Assembly: GCA_944350445.1 (NCBI GenBank)
Contig: CALVOW010000012.1
Location: 1-38,804, forward strand
Source of the DNA: an uncultured Bacilli bacterium
GTDB taxonomy: Bacteria > Bacillota_I > Bacilli_A > RF39 > UBA660
Direction of reading: 5' to 3'
DNA: 38,804 nucleotides
The position numbers were made by a program, and so were the translations under genes. The notes beneath the pieces are model-generated. The model searched no databases. It was not told the origin of the DNA and saw nothing but the letters and a program-made list of their open reading frames with translations. How positions within the stretch are numbered: the stretch's first letter is position 1; each line of letters begins with the position of its first letter. Below are positions 8,445-17,481 of this stretch, in pieces.

Positions 8445-11003
8445 ATGAATAATAATAACTTAAAAAATGATGTTAATAATAATAATCAAAATATTAATCA
8501 AAACAATAATCTAAATAATTCGAGTAGTAATCAAAATATGAATACGGCTCCAAATTTAAATCAACAAAATAATTCTTTAAATAGAAATCAATTAAATCGT
8601 CCTCTTAATAATCAAGCTAATTTTCCTGGTAATAGGCCACATAACAATCCAACAAGAGTTCCTAATAATGATTTAGCAAAACCATCAGCGCCAAGCAATA
8701 ATTTACCTTCTAATAATACCAGTAATAGTTCTAGTAATTTGGCCAATAATAAATCAGTTGTTAAAAAGTCCGGTAATGATTTAGCCAATAAAGCCTTGAA
8801 TAAAATGGGTACCAAAGGTAAACTAGCATCAATGGCTTTGAATAAATTAAAAGGGAAATCTGGAAGCGATGATAATACAGAACCATCATTATTTAAAAGA
8901 AAACGTGGTATGGGACTTGGTGGCGGTTTACTTGGTGGCTTAACTGGTGGAAATCAAGATGAAAATTCGGAATCTAATGATAATGATAGTTCAAGTGAAG
9001 TTCAAGATGATGGTGCTGATGTTGCTGAAACAATTAATAAAGCATCAAGAATTGTCTTACTTTTAATAAAGTTAGCTCCTGTTTTAATTCCAGTTGCCGT
9101 TGCCTTTTTTGTAGTTATAATCCTTGTATCAATACTTACAGATCCAATTGGAGCTTTGCAAATGTTTTTAGGTCTTGAAAATCATAATTCGGATAATACT
9201 AGTTATATATATAATGAAGAAACTGATCCAGAAATGTCGGCTGCCGAAAAAGAATATTATGATAAGATTTTAGAAACTATTAGTGATTTTCAAGAAAAAT
9301 ATGGAGTTACAATTGATAAATATTATTTGCATGGTGCGGTTTCTTATCGATATTTTACGACCTCACTTGATGATTTATTTTCATCTGATTCGGGAGTTAC
9401 CGATTCGGAATTGGAAGATGCAATTGGCAATTTAGATTCATCTTCAACGGAAGATCCAATTGATTATACTGAGGCTACCAAAAAAATTGGCGTAGTTGCG
9501 TCTTTAATGATTCAAAAGAATGCAGATGGTAGTTATTCTACTGATACTGAGCCAGAAGGAATTTTTTATACTAATTTAGTCAATAGTGATTTTTTAAAAA
9601 ACTATTATAAAGATTTTTTGGCAAATGATGAAGAAGAAACAAGAAAAGAATTAGTTGATGATATTTTTTATTATGTTGAATTTGCTAAGGAATTAATGTT
9701 TCCAGATCAACAGTCATCTATTTTATCAGGCGAAATCTTAGTTTATATGCAAAATTGTCTTCCTCAACCATACAATTATATTACTAATGAACGTGGAAAT
9801 AGCGTTTTTGATAATCCAAATGTAAATGAGGGGACAAATTATCCAGAATATTTAAATATGACAGATTATTTAAAAGGTGTAGTTTTAGCAGAGCTTGGAG
9901 CTGATTCAATGACTGAGGCTAACAGAGAAGGTGTCAAAGCTTTTGTTGTAACGGCTACTACGTTTTTACTTGGTAGTTTTGGTGTTGATTTTTATCCAGG
10001 TGTTCAAACAATTGGTTTTCCATCCGGTGATTGTCGTCAATTAACTTGTGATCCAAATTATGGTTGCTCATATGATGTTAAAGAAGGTTATAGTATTACT
10101 TATTCCGGAGTCGATCGAAATGTGCAAACTCCTGGGTGGAAGCAACCACTAACTGATGAACAACAGGCCTATATGGACGGAGTACTTGCGGAAGTATTTG
10201 GAGAAGTTATGGTTAAAGAAGGTCTTACAGCTAATGATGTCACTAGTAGTGATGATTTCACTGCTGCAAGTTATCGTGACAATAAGCAAAATTCTGGCTG
10301 TGGTAATCGTTGTTTAGGTCAAGAAGAAGCCTTAGAAGATTCTCGAAATGGAATGACTTATTTAGAAATTCTTGATAAATATTATGATGACACTACATAC
10401 GATGTTGTTAATATTAAAGAAGGTTTATATCATACATCAAGCGGAAATTATAATGGAACGATTCAATTAAATGAAGATTATCATTATCATCAAGGAGATT
10501 CTCCATGGGGAAGTCAAAGACTTTGTGGCTCAGGACCTATTAGTTCTAATGGCTGTAATATAACTTCGGCTGCTATTGCCATTTCCCTTCTTACTAATCA
10601 AAGAATTACTCCAACTACTTTAAATAATCGGCAAAATGAAATATCAACTTGTCGTTCTTCCTCACGTCCCCAAATGATTATGGATTTTGCAAGACTTTAT
10701 GGTTTAACTCCAACAGAGGTTCGTAAAGGTAATGATGCGGCGGTCGAAGATATGTTAAGTAAGCTTGCAACAGGAAATTATGTTGCCATTGCAAGACTTG
10801 CTGCCAATAGTGGTCGTTATAAAACTAGTAGTGGTCATTATATTGCTATTGTTGGTGTTAAATCCGAAAATGGTCGTGATAAAGTCTTAGTTTGGGATCC
10901 AGGAAGTCGTAGTAGTTCCCGTGATAACTATTGGGCTGATTTAAATGATGATTTATTAAAATATCTTCAACCAGAGTATTCATTTATTTTAATAGGGAGA
11001 TGA
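8445..11003 (+). CDS. SpoIID-like plus C39-like bifunctional wall/peptidase protein of the T4SS (VirB1/PrgK position)
   Basis: An 852-residue protein. Residues 1-110 are Asn/Ser-rich and disordered. A Gly-rich patch follows, and a single membrane helix lies near 205-235, so the rest should be outside. A mid-region (about 475-655) resembles the SpoIID/LytB lytic domain: YLKGVVLAELGA with Glu483 at the usual catalytic position, and NGMTYLEILDKYYD at its end. The last 160 residues look like a C39-type papain fold with a plausible triad Cys704 (SNGCNITSA), His798 (SGHYIAIVG) and Asp818 (VWDPGS). In other Gram-positive systems this slot is held by a lytic transglycosylase plus NlpC/P60 or CHAP protein that opens the wall. 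The start is set by GGTGAG before the ATG; a GTG at 8436 is an alternative. Confidence 0.75.
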   Translation: MNNNNLKNDVNNNNQNINQNNNLNNSSSNQNMNTAPNLNQQNNSLNRNQLNRPLNNQANFPGNRPHNNPTRVPNNDLAKPSAPSNNLPSNNTSNSSSNLANNKSVVKKSGNDLANKALNKMGTKGKLASMALNKLKGKSGSDDNTEPSLFKRKRGMGLGGGLLGGLTGGNQDENSESNDNDSSSEVQDDGADVAETINKASRIVLLLIKLAPVLIPVAVAFFVVIILVSILTDPIGALQMFLGLENHNSDNTSYIYNEETDPEMSAAEKEYYDKILETISDFQEKYGVTIDKYYLHGAVSYRYFTTSLDDLFSSDSGVTDSELEDAIGNLDSSSTEDPIDYTEATKKIGVVASLMIQKNADGSYSTDTEPEGIFYTNLVNSDFLKNYYKDFLANDEEETRKELVDDIFYYVEFAKELMFPDQQSSILSGEILVYMQNCLPQPYNYITNERGNSVFDNPNVNEGTNYPEYLNMTDYLKGVVLAELGADSMTEANREGVKAFVVTATTFLLGSFGVDFYPGVQTIGFPSGDCRQLTCDPNYGCSYDVKEGYSITYSGVDRNVQTPGWKQPLTDEQQAYMDGVLAEVFGEVMVKEGLTANDVTSSDDFTAASYRDNKQNSGCGNRCLGQEEALEDSRNGMTYLEILDKYYDDTTYDVVNIKEGLYHTSSGNYNGTIQLNEDYHYHQGDSPWGSQRLCGSGPISSNGCNITSAAIAISLLTNQRITPTTLNNRQNEISTCRSSSRPQMIMDFARLYGLTPTEVRKGNDAAVEDMLSKLATGNYVAIARLAANSGRYKTSSGHYIAIVGVKSENGRDKVLVWDPGSRSSSRDNYWADLNDDLLKYLQPEYSFILIGR

Positions 11004-11005
11004 AA

Positions 11006-11713
11006 ATGAAAAAAAAATTATTAGTTTTAATAGTTCCATTTTTGTTAACTGGGTGTGCGGCCGTAAACTATGATTTAGAAATTAATTCTGATTTAGAAGT
11101 TGAAGAAATTGTTTCCATTACGGGGACTACGGAATATTTTAATAATTTTTATAAAAACTTACCTATTACAATTGTAAGAGAATTTTATGAAGATGAAGAA
11201 AGAATGAAACCTTTAAAAGATAATAATTATAGTTATGAATTAGTAACCGAAAATGTAAATTATCCAACGCTTGTTGCTAGAAAAAAATATACTTCTTTAA
11301 GTGAATATACTAATAATACGATTTTTAAGGGGCAATCCTTTGAAAATATTGTTACTAGTGTTGATGGTGATTTAGTAACAATTCAAACTGTTAATTTCCT
11401 ACCATATTTAGAAGATGAAGATGATGCGAGATATTCTATTTCTAACGTTGATTTTACAATTAAAGTACCCTTTGTAGTAACTTCTAATAATGCTGATAGT
11501 TATGATCCCAAAACAAATACTTATACCTGGACAATAAATGAGGATACCAAAGAAAAGCAAATAACTTTAACATTTGATAAAACCAGAACTTACGTGTATA
11601 ATTTAGCTATGTATATTTCTATTTTTATATTATGCTTATTGGTTGCTATTTTAATCTTTGTTGGGGTTAAAATGGTAAAGAAAAATAAAGTAAATAATAA
11701 AATTAGAGGATAG
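11006..11713 (+). CDS. LppM-like lipoprotein with C-terminal membrane anchor
   Basis: A 235-residue exported protein. A short basic start and hydrophobic stretch end in the lipobox LTGC, so the mature protein should be lipid-modified at that Cys. The extracellular part is beta-rich (YDLEINSDLEVEEIVSITG), resembling LppM/DUF3153-type lipoproteins. A second hydrophobic helix lies near the C terminus, followed by a basic tail. The ATG at 11006 is chosen because GGGAG sits at a normal distance; the ATG at 11000 is too close. It overlaps the ribosome site of the previous gene's end and lies between the wall hydrolase and VirD4, so it is probably an accessory secretion-channel protein. That role is inference. 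Confidence 0.68.
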   Translation: MKKKLLVLIVPFLLTGCAAVNYDLEINSDLEVEEIVSITGTTEYFNNFYKNLPITIVREFYEDEERMKPLKDNNYSYELVTENVNYPTLVARKKYTSLSEYTNNTIFKGQSFENIVTSVDGDLVTIQTVNFLPYLEDEDDARYSISNVDFTIKVPFVVTSNNADSYDPKTNTYTWTINEDTKEKQITLTFDKTRTYVYNLAMYISIFILCLLVAILIFVGVKMVKKNKVNNKIRG

Positions 11714-11722
11714 GAGAGAGAG

Positions 11723-14062
11723 ATGAAATTAAAATTACGTTTTGATTCCGATGATATGAAGAAGTTTTTAATAGTATGCTTAGTACTTCTTTATGTAATT
11801 GCAATTGCAATTGCTAATTTATCTAGTGTCACATCAACTGGGGAATTTACAGGTCTTAATCCTTTACCTGCTTTTTCTAAAGATTTAATTGTCTCAACCA
11901 TTGTTTTTTATATTGTTTCTCTAGCTGCTCTTTTAATTAGTTGTAAAAGTTATTTCTTTGAATTTGATAAGGGAATAGGTTTTACAACTGAGAAAAAAAG
12001 TACAGATGGTTATAGTAAATGGTGCGATGAAAAAGAAATGAAAAAGCAATTAAAACTGGTTTATCCCACGGATCAAAAAGCTCCATATGCTGGTATTGCT
12101 TTAATTAATAATGGAAAAAAAATTTATGTTGATGATAGTGAGTATCATAACTTAGTAATTGGATCAACGGGTAGTGGAAAAACAACAGCTATCATCTATC
12201 CCATGATAGAATTATTATCAAAACACGGAGAATCAATGATTATAACTGATCCTAAGGGCGAGTTATATGAAAAGAAAAGTAATATGTTAAGAGCTAAAGG
12301 TTATAATATTATCCTTTTGAATTTCCGTGATCCTGGTCGAGGAAATGCTTGGAATCCTTTAACACTTCCTTATAAATTGTGGCAAAATGGTAATCAAGAT
12401 AAAGCTATTGAATTATTAGAAGATTTAGCTGCTAATATCTTATATGATGAAGGTAATAAAAATGCTGATCCCTTTTGGGAAAAAACTAGTGCTGATTATT
12501 TTTCGGGAATTACATTGGGCTTATTTTCTGATGCTAAAGAAGATGAAATAAATTTAAATAGTATTAGCTTAATGACAACTGTAGGCGAAGAAAAAATTGG
12601 AGGAAGTACTTATGTAAAAGAATATTTCAATATGAAAGATCCTAATAGTCCAGAGTATGTAAGTGCTTCAAGTACTATTCTTGCTCCAAGTGATACAAAA
12701 ATGAGTATTTTAGCAGTTTTCAAACAAAAAATTAAATTATTTGCATCACGGGCTAATTTGTCGGAAATGTTATCTTATAGTGATTTTAATATTGAAGATA
12801 TTGGGAGAAAAAAGACCGCTTTATTTATAGTTATTCAAGATGAGAAAAAAACCTATCATTCTTTAGTAACAATTTTAATTAAACAAATTTATGAAACTTT
12901 AATTGATGTGGCTCAAAGTTGTGGTGGATCTTTACCAATTCGAACTAATTTCTTATTAGATGAGTTTGCAAATATGCCACCTTTAAAAGATGTAACAACG
13001 ATGATAACAGCAGCGCGTAGTCGTTTAATGCGTTTTACGATGATAATTCAAAATTTTGCCCAGTTAAATGAAGTTTATGGAGAGCAAAATGCCGAAACTA
13101 TTAAAGGAAACTGTGGTAATATGGTTTATTTAATTTCAACTGAGTTAAGAGCTTTAGAAGAAATTAGTAAAATGTGTGGAGAAATTAAAGTAAAAACAGG
13201 AAAAGATGATAAAGAAAAAGAAGAAACAAGACCATTAATTACGATTAGTGATTTACAAAAATTAAAGATGAATGAAGTAATTATTAGACGTCTTCGTATG
13301 GCTCCTTTTAAAACAAAATTAACTCCTGATTATAAAATGAATTGGGGAGTCGAATATAAAAAAGCCGATATTACAGCTATTAAGCCTCGCCCTAGAAGAG
13401 AAGTTAAAGTTTTTGATGTTCGTGATTTTGTCAAAGAAAAGAAAAAACAAGATAATCCTAATCCATTTGCTAGTATGGGCGGTGGTTTTCCAGGCGGTTT
13501 TAATCCTTTTGCATCAGCTAACAATAATCCTTTTATGAATCAACCCCCAGCAATGCCTGCACTTTTTGATACTAATTCTAATTCAACAAGTGATGCAAAA
13601 ATTGATGTTGATCGAATTTTGAAAAATTTAGATGCCAAAATAGCCGAAATAGAAGCTGAGGAAAAACGTCTAGCTGATGAAGAAAAGATGACAAAGCAAA
13701 TATCTGATGAAGTTGAAAAAGAAAAAAGTCAAATTGAACTTCCAAATAATAAAGAAATTTCAGAGATTGAAACCCAACCAATTGCTTCAACTATTTCCAC
13801 CAATAGTTTAGATTCTCATGAAGAATTGTCTTTTAAAGATATTGTTGATTCACTTGATCAAGATGAAGATAAATTTGAAAATCCAAATTCTAATTTTGAA
13901 GAAGAGAATACAAGTCCGGAAAATATAGATGAATTAATTAATAAAATTAAAGGTTTAGAAGCTATTGAAGAAAATATTAAACCAAATATGGATTTAAAAG
14001 AAGAGAATAAATATAAAGAAGTAAGTGATGACGAATTCTTTGATGATTTCTTTGATGAATAA
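11723..14062 (+). CDS. virD4: VirD4/TraG-type coupling protein ATPase
   Basis: A 779-residue membrane ATPase. Two N-terminal membrane helices lie near 12-35 and 55-78. Walker A GSTGSGKTT is at 147-155, followed by the family segment DPKGELYEKK. Walker B LLDEFANMPP has D413-E414. These are hallmarks of type IV coupling proteins, which deliver DNA-protein or protein substrates to the channel. After about residue 560 there is a Pro/Gly/Asn-rich linker and then a long acidic tail ending in DDEFFDDFFDE. Such acidic tails often mediate substrate docking; that is inference. AGGAG lies before the ATG. It ends the secretion operon. Confidence 0.93.
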   Translation: MKLKLRFDSDDMKKFLIVCLVLLYVIAIAIANLSSVTSTGEFTGLNPLPAFSKDLIVSTIVFYIVSLAALLISCKSYFFEFDKGIGFTTEKKSTDGYSKWCDEKEMKKQLKLVYPTDQKAPYAGIALINNGKKIYVDDSEYHNLVIGSTGSGKTTAIIYPMIELLSKHGESMIITDPKGELYEKKSNMLRAKGYNIILLNFRDPGRGNAWNPLTLPYKLWQNGNQDKAIELLEDLAANILYDEGNKNADPFWEKTSADYFSGITLGLFSDAKEDEINLNSISLMTTVGEEKIGGSTYVKEYFNMKDPNSPEYVSASSTILAPSDTKMSILAVFKQKIKLFASRANLSEMLSYSDFNIEDIGRKKTALFIVIQDEKKTYHSLVTILIKQIYETLIDVAQSCGGSLPIRTNFLLDEFANMPPLKDVTTMITAARSRLMRFTMIIQNFAQLNEVYGEQNAETIKGNCGNMVYLISTELRALEEISKMCGEIKVKTGKDDKEKEETRPLITISDLQKLKMNEVIIRRLRMAPFKTKLTPDYKMNWGVEYKKADITAIKPRPRREVKVFDVRDFVKEKKKQDNPNPFASMGGGFPGGFNPFASANNNPFMNQPPAMPALFDTNSNSTSDAKIDVDRILKNLDAKIAEIEAEEKRLADEEKMTKQISDEVEKEKSQIELPNNKEISEIETQPIASTISTNSLDSHEELSFKDIVDSLDQDEDKFENPNSNFEEENTSPENIDELINKIKGLEAIEENIKPNMDLKEENKYKEVSDDEFFDDFFDE

Positions 14063-14069
14063 TTTTTTG

Positions 14070-14098
14070 TTGAAATAGAAGTTATTTTTTGCTATAAT
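14070..14098 (+). promoter_or_regulatory. Sigma-A promoter
   Basis: TTGAAA at 14070-14075, a 17-bp spacer, TATAAT at 14093-14098, 23 bp before the ATG at 14122. It separates the surface-protein/SEDS pair from the secretion operon. Confidence 0.8.
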
Positions 14099-14121
14099 GA
14101 ATATATATTATAGAGGTGCAA

Positions 14122-15534
14122 ATGAAAAAGTTAGTAAAAATTTGTTTATTTTTAATGATTTTTAGTTTTAATATAAATGTTTTAGCTGAAAATGGTCAAG
14201 AGGAAGGAACATCAGAAGTAACTGGTGCAAGTAGTGATGCTACCTTAACCGATGTCTATATTAATGAGCAAAAAGTTGTTTGTAGTGATTATGTTTGTGA
14301 ATTAATTATAGAAGATAATGATGTAGCTAATGTTGTTATTACTTATAAAACTAATGATGCAAAAGCAACAGTTTCTACGGAAAAAATTGAAGATACTTTA
14401 AAAAGTGGTGAAAATACATATACAGTTACGGTAACGGCTGAGGATGGTACAGAGCAAATCTATACTTTTAAAGTTACAAAAAAAGTTTTGTCAACTGACA
14501 GTTCTTTAAAAAAATTATTAATTAATGGTGAAGAAATTACTTTAAGCAAAGGAACTACTAAGTATCAAACGACAGTTAGTTATGCTACTAATAAATTAGA
14601 TGTAGAAGTAGAAACAACTGATAGTAATGCTAGTTTAGTTGATTCTAATACCAATAAACTTTCTTACGATTTTTTTGAAACTGAAAAAGAACTTCGGATC
14701 AAAGTTCAAGCTGAAGCAGGTGATATTACAACCTATGTAATTAACGTTTCAAGACGTGATGAAGCTGATGCTACTTTAAAATCTTTGACTATTGAAGATG
14801 TTGATTTAAATTTTGAAAGTGAAATATTTGATTATGAAGTTACTGTTTTAAGAAATGTTACTTCTTTAGAAATAGATGCCGTTCCAACAGATAGTGAGGC
14901 TAGTGTTACAATTGATAATCCCGAAAATTTAGAAATCGGGGAAAATACTGTTACAATTGAAGTTGATAATGATGGAAATATAAAAACTTATACTATTAAA
15001 GTAACTAAATTAGATGAAGAAGATATAACATTGGCTAATTTAAAATCTTTAACAATTGAAGGATATACTATTGATTTTAAAGAAGATGTATATGAATATA
15101 ATTTAAAGATTGGTGATGTAAATTTTTTAGTTATTGATGCAATTCCGAAAGTTGATACAGCACAAGTTGAAATAACTGGTAATTTAGATTTAGTTGATGG
15201 AAGTATTATAAAAATTAAAGTAAGTTATGATGATGAAGTATCCAATGTTTATAAAATAAATATTAGTAAAGATTTAAATGTAAATGAAAGTAATACGACT
15301 TTAAAAATTGTTATTATTATTGTAATTGTTTTAATAGTTATAGCTGCTGTTGTTTTATTAATAATCCAAAAAAAGAAAAAAAATAAGCAAAACAACAAGA
15401 AAAACGATAAAAACAATAATAAAAAAGATACTAAAGATAATGGTGAAGAGGTAAAAATAGAACAGGATGATGAAAGTAAGACAATTAATACCGAAGAAAT
15501 TAGTAATGATGATGAATTAATTGATATTATATAA
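14122..15534 (+). CDS. Cadherin-like beta-sandwich surface protein
   Basis: A 470-residue exported protein. A signal peptide covers about 1-24 (cleavage near LAENG). Four related beta-sandwich units follow, at about 38-120, 121-210, 215-297 and 303-383. Each has the pattern 'xLxxLxIxxxxIxFxxxxxxYxxxV' and ends in 'TYxIxVxK', matching the cadherin-like Cadherin_beta (PF12733) repeats. A C-terminal membrane helix near 390-412 precedes a highly basic and then acidic cytoplasmic tail. It is therefore a type I membrane protein with stacked outer domains, probably adhesive or structural. GAGGTG precedes the ATG. It is 12 bp upstream of the FtsW/SpoVE gene and probably co-transcribed with it. Confidence 0.78.
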   Translation: MKKLVKICLFLMIFSFNINVLAENGQEEGTSEVTGASSDATLTDVYINEQKVVCSDYVCELIIEDNDVANVVITYKTNDAKATVSTEKIEDTLKSGENTYTVTVTAEDGTEQIYTFKVTKKVLSTDSSLKKLLINGEEITLSKGTTKYQTTVSYATNKLDVEVETTDSNASLVDSNTNKLSYDFFETEKELRIKVQAEAGDITTYVINVSRRDEADATLKSLTIEDVDLNFESEIFDYEVTVLRNVTSLEIDAVPTDSEASVTIDNPENLEIGENTVTIEVDNDGNIKTYTIKVTKLDEEDITLANLKSLTIEGYTIDFKEDVYEYNLKIGDVNFLVIDAIPKVDTAQVEITGNLDLVDGSIIKIKVSYDDEVSNVYKINISKDLNVNESNTTLKIVIIIVIVLIVIAAVVLLIIQKKKKNKQNNKKNDKNNNKKDTKDNGEEVKIEQDDESKTINTEEISNDDELIDII

Positions 15535-15546
15535 GGAAATGATTTT

Positions 15547-16662
15547 ATGCTAAAAAAACTTGATAAATGTTTAGTTTTTTGTTCTGCTATTTTATTAGTT
15601 ATTGGACTAGTTATGATTTTTTCAGCTAGTAATGTTACTAGTTATATGACATATGCTAAAAGTCCTTATAACTTTTTTATTAGACAGTTTATCTTTTTGA
15701 TTATTAGTTTAATCATTTCTTTTTTTATTTTAAAAATTAATACAAAAGTTTATCATTATTTTAGTTTTATTTTAATGCTTGTTATAATGGGTTTATTGAT
15801 TGTCGTCTTAATTTATGGAAAAATGACTAATCAAGCTCGTAGTTGGTTTAATTTGTTTGGTATTGCTACGATTCAACCAAGTGAATTTGCAAAAGTTATT
15901 ACTATTGTTTGGTTTAGTTGTTTTTATAGTATTAAGGAAAATTGTGTTAAATTACAAAGAGTTATTATTCCTTTAATCTTTGCACTTGGAAATGCTTTAT
16001 TGATTGCTATTCAGCCTGATCTTGGAACGGCTGTTATATATACTGGAATTGTTTTTTTGATGTTTTTAGTTTTACCAATTAGTAAAAAAATTAAGAGAAA
16101 TAGTTTTCTTGGTATTTTAGGAATTATTGTTGTTGCCTTATTATTGCTTTTAAATAATGGTGTAAAAATTCTTTTTGAAAGACAATTAGAGCGTTTTAAT
16201 TTTTTGAATCCTTGTGAGAGGATTTATTCAACTGGTAATCAAGTTTGTAATGGTTATATTGCAATTAATAATGGTGGTTTATTTGGAAAAGGTCTTGGAA
16301 ATAGTACGCAAAAATATTTATATTTGCCAGAGGCATATACTGACTTTATTTTTGCAATTATTGTTGAAGAATTAGGACTTTTAGTATCTGTCTTAATATT
16401 ATTGCTTTTATTTTTGGTGTTATGGAGAATTTTTATAATTGCCAAAAGGAGTAAAACAACTCGGGGTTCTTTACTTTGTTATGGTATATTTTGGTATATT
16501 CTTTTACATATTGTAATTAATTTAGGTGGTCTTTTAGGTCTTATGCCATTAACTGGTGTACCTCTTCCATTTTTGTCTTATGGAGGCTCTTATTTAATGT
16601 GTTTAATTGCAAGTATTGCTATTGTTTTAAGAGTTGATATTGAAAGTAAAAATAGTGATTAA
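15547..16662 (+). CDS. ftsW: SEDS peptidoglycan glycosyltransferase, FtsW/SpoVE type
   Basis: A 371-residue integral membrane protein with about ten hydrophobic segments. Family motifs are clear: GLVMIFSASN at the first helix, a 'WFNLFGIATIQPSEFAKV' segment, GGLFGKGLGNSTQKYLYLPE, 'DFIFAIIVEELG', and LPFLSYGGS near the end. SEDS proteins polymerise lipid II into glycan strands together with a class B PBP. The length (about 370) and motifs fit FtsW or the sporulation paralogue SpoVE better than RodA; sequence alone does not separate the two. It follows the beta-sandwich protein by 12 bp and is closed by a strong terminator. Confidence 0.9.
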   Translation: MLKKLDKCLVFCSAILLVIGLVMIFSASNVTSYMTYAKSPYNFFIRQFIFLIISLIISFFILKINTKVYHYFSFILMLVIMGLLIVVLIYGKMTNQARSWFNLFGIATIQPSEFAKVITIVWFSCFYSIKENCVKLQRVIIPLIFALGNALLIAIQPDLGTAVIYTGIVFLMFLVLPISKKIKRNSFLGILGIIVVALLLLLNNGVKILFERQLERFNFLNPCERIYSTGNQVCNGYIAINNGGLFGKGLGNSTQKYLYLPEAYTDFIFAIIVEELGLLVSVLILLLLFLVLWRIFIIAKRSKTTRGSLLCYGIFWYILLHIVINLGGLLGLMPLTGVPLPFLSYGGSYLMCLIASIAIVLRVDIESKNSD

Positions 16663-16671
16663 AAATTAAAT

Positions 16672-16728
16672 GATAAAATTTATATCTACTTGGGATGGTG
16701 GATGATGAAATAAATTTTATCTTTTTTT
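16672..16728 (+). terminator. Strong intrinsic terminator after the SEDS gene
   Basis: A perfect 12-bp stem, GATAAAATTTAT (16672-16683) with ATAAATTTTATC (16710-16721), followed by seven T. The 26-base loop is unusually long and rich in GGATGGTGGATG. It isolates the amidase gene from upstream transcription. Confidence 0.85.
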
Positions 16729-16749
16729 ATATCTTTTTAGTTGTTAGTA

Positions 16750-16776
16750 ACGATTAGTTTTAGGTAACATAAAATA
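16750..16776 (+). promoter_or_regulatory. Sigma-K/E-like sporulation promoter candidate
   Basis: AC at 16750-16751, 16 bp, then CATAAAATA at 16768-16776. This matches the mother-cell sigma-K pattern AC-N16/17-CATAnnnTA of spore formers. No sigma-A -35/-10 pair with acceptable spacing is visible between the terminator and the ATG at 16792. In Bacillus, cell-wall amidases of this type are often made in the mother cell. The short motif could occur by chance in AT-rich DNA. Confidence 0.5.
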
Positions 16777-16791
16777 TGTTAGGGTGAATTT

Positions 16792-17103
16792 ATGAATGGA
16801 TATCGAATAGTTGTGGATGCTGGACATGGTGGATCGGATCCCGGTGCAGTGTCTGGAAATTTAAAAGAAAAAGATTTTACTTTGCAAGCAGCTAATTATA
16901 TGTATGATAGATTTAAAGAGTTAGGAGTACCAGTTGCTATTACCAGAGATGATGATAGGACTTTAACGAGACAAGAGCGATTATCGACAATGACTGATAC
17001 CTTTGGAAATGATTCTAAGGTAATAATATTGTCTAATCACATAAATGCAGGAGGTGGCGAAGGTCAAAGTGTAACAAATAAATGTATAACAATTAAAGCC
17101 TAA
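16792..17103 (+). CDS. N-acetylmuramoyl-L-alanine amidase, 5' part of an interrupted gene
   Basis: The first 87 or so codons encode the start of an Amidase_3 domain: VVDAGHGGSDPG with zinc ligand His12, KEKDF with Glu26, and SNHINAGGGEG with His83. The reading frame then enters inserted DNA after Gly-Gly and stops 17 codons after the crossover, adding QSVTNKCITIKA, which is not amidase sequence. The catalytic Glu and the LysM repeats are 13 kb away at 30046-31331. As it stands the 103-residue product cannot be active. Rejoined at the shared core, the gene encodes an uninterrupted 515-residue amidase. AGGGTGA precedes the ATG. It cleaves the bond between MurNAc and L-Ala of peptidoglycan when intact. 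Confidence 0.88.
   Translation: MNGYRIVVDAGHGGSDPGAVSGNLKEKDFTLQAANYMYDRFKELGVPVAITRDDDRTLTRQERLSTMTDTFGNDSKVIILSNHINAGGGEGQSVTNKCITIKA
17051..17074 (+). other. attL: left junction of the intervening element
   Basis: The core GAGGTGGCGAAGGT (17051-17064) is shared, with one mismatch, with 30043-30056. It overlaps the inverted-repeat arm GGTCAAAGTGTAA (17062-17074), whose exact reverse complement lies at 30025-30037. The symmetry centre puts the exchange at the GG of 17053-17054. Sequence left of this is amidase; right of it is element. Confidence 0.85.
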
Positions 17104-17127
17104 ATATAAAAAAAATGAGGAAATGTT

Positions 17128-17481
17128 ATGAATATTAGTTACATTAAACAAGGGGATTATTTATTACCTAATTTGATATTAGAAAATAAAGAACAATATA
17201 ATATAAGAAAATATGGATTATTAAGATTAGAGTATATTAAAAATAATAGGAAAAGTTTATATATTAAATTGCTTATGAATGATGGATTAAATAAATATTT
17301 ACATGAAATAGATGAATTAGTAGAACATAAAGTAAATGGATTAGTAAAGTTACTTGCTGAAAAAGAAAATATAAATGAAGAAATGAAATATAATCAACAA
17401 TTACTGTGGATAAAAAGTATGAATAATATAAAAAATAGAGCTGAAGAAATTATATTAAAGGAGTATATATGTGTGATATAA
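17128..17481 (+). CDS. tnpV: TnpV family transposon-encoded protein
   Basis: A 117-residue soluble helical protein. 'YIKQGDYLLPNL', 'RKYGLLRLEYIKNN', 'LYIKLLMNDGLNKYLHEID' and 'MNNIKNRAEEIILKEYI' are the recognisable blocks of TnpV (PF14198), first named in Tn4451. The function of the family is unknown. GAGG precedes the ATG. It is the first gene inside the left end of the element, 74 bp from the crossover, and it overlaps the next gene by 13 bases. Confidence 0.85.
   Translation: MNISYIKQGDYLLPNLILENKEQYNIRKYGLLRLEYIKNNRKSLYIKLLMNDGLNKYLHEIDELVEHKVNGLVKLLAEKENINEEMKYNQQLLWIKSMNNIKNRAEEIILKEYICVI

Noticed and set aside
16792-17103. A simple truncated amidase pseudogene
   Set aside because: The missing part is present, intact and in frame at the other end of the element, so the break is an insertion and not decay.
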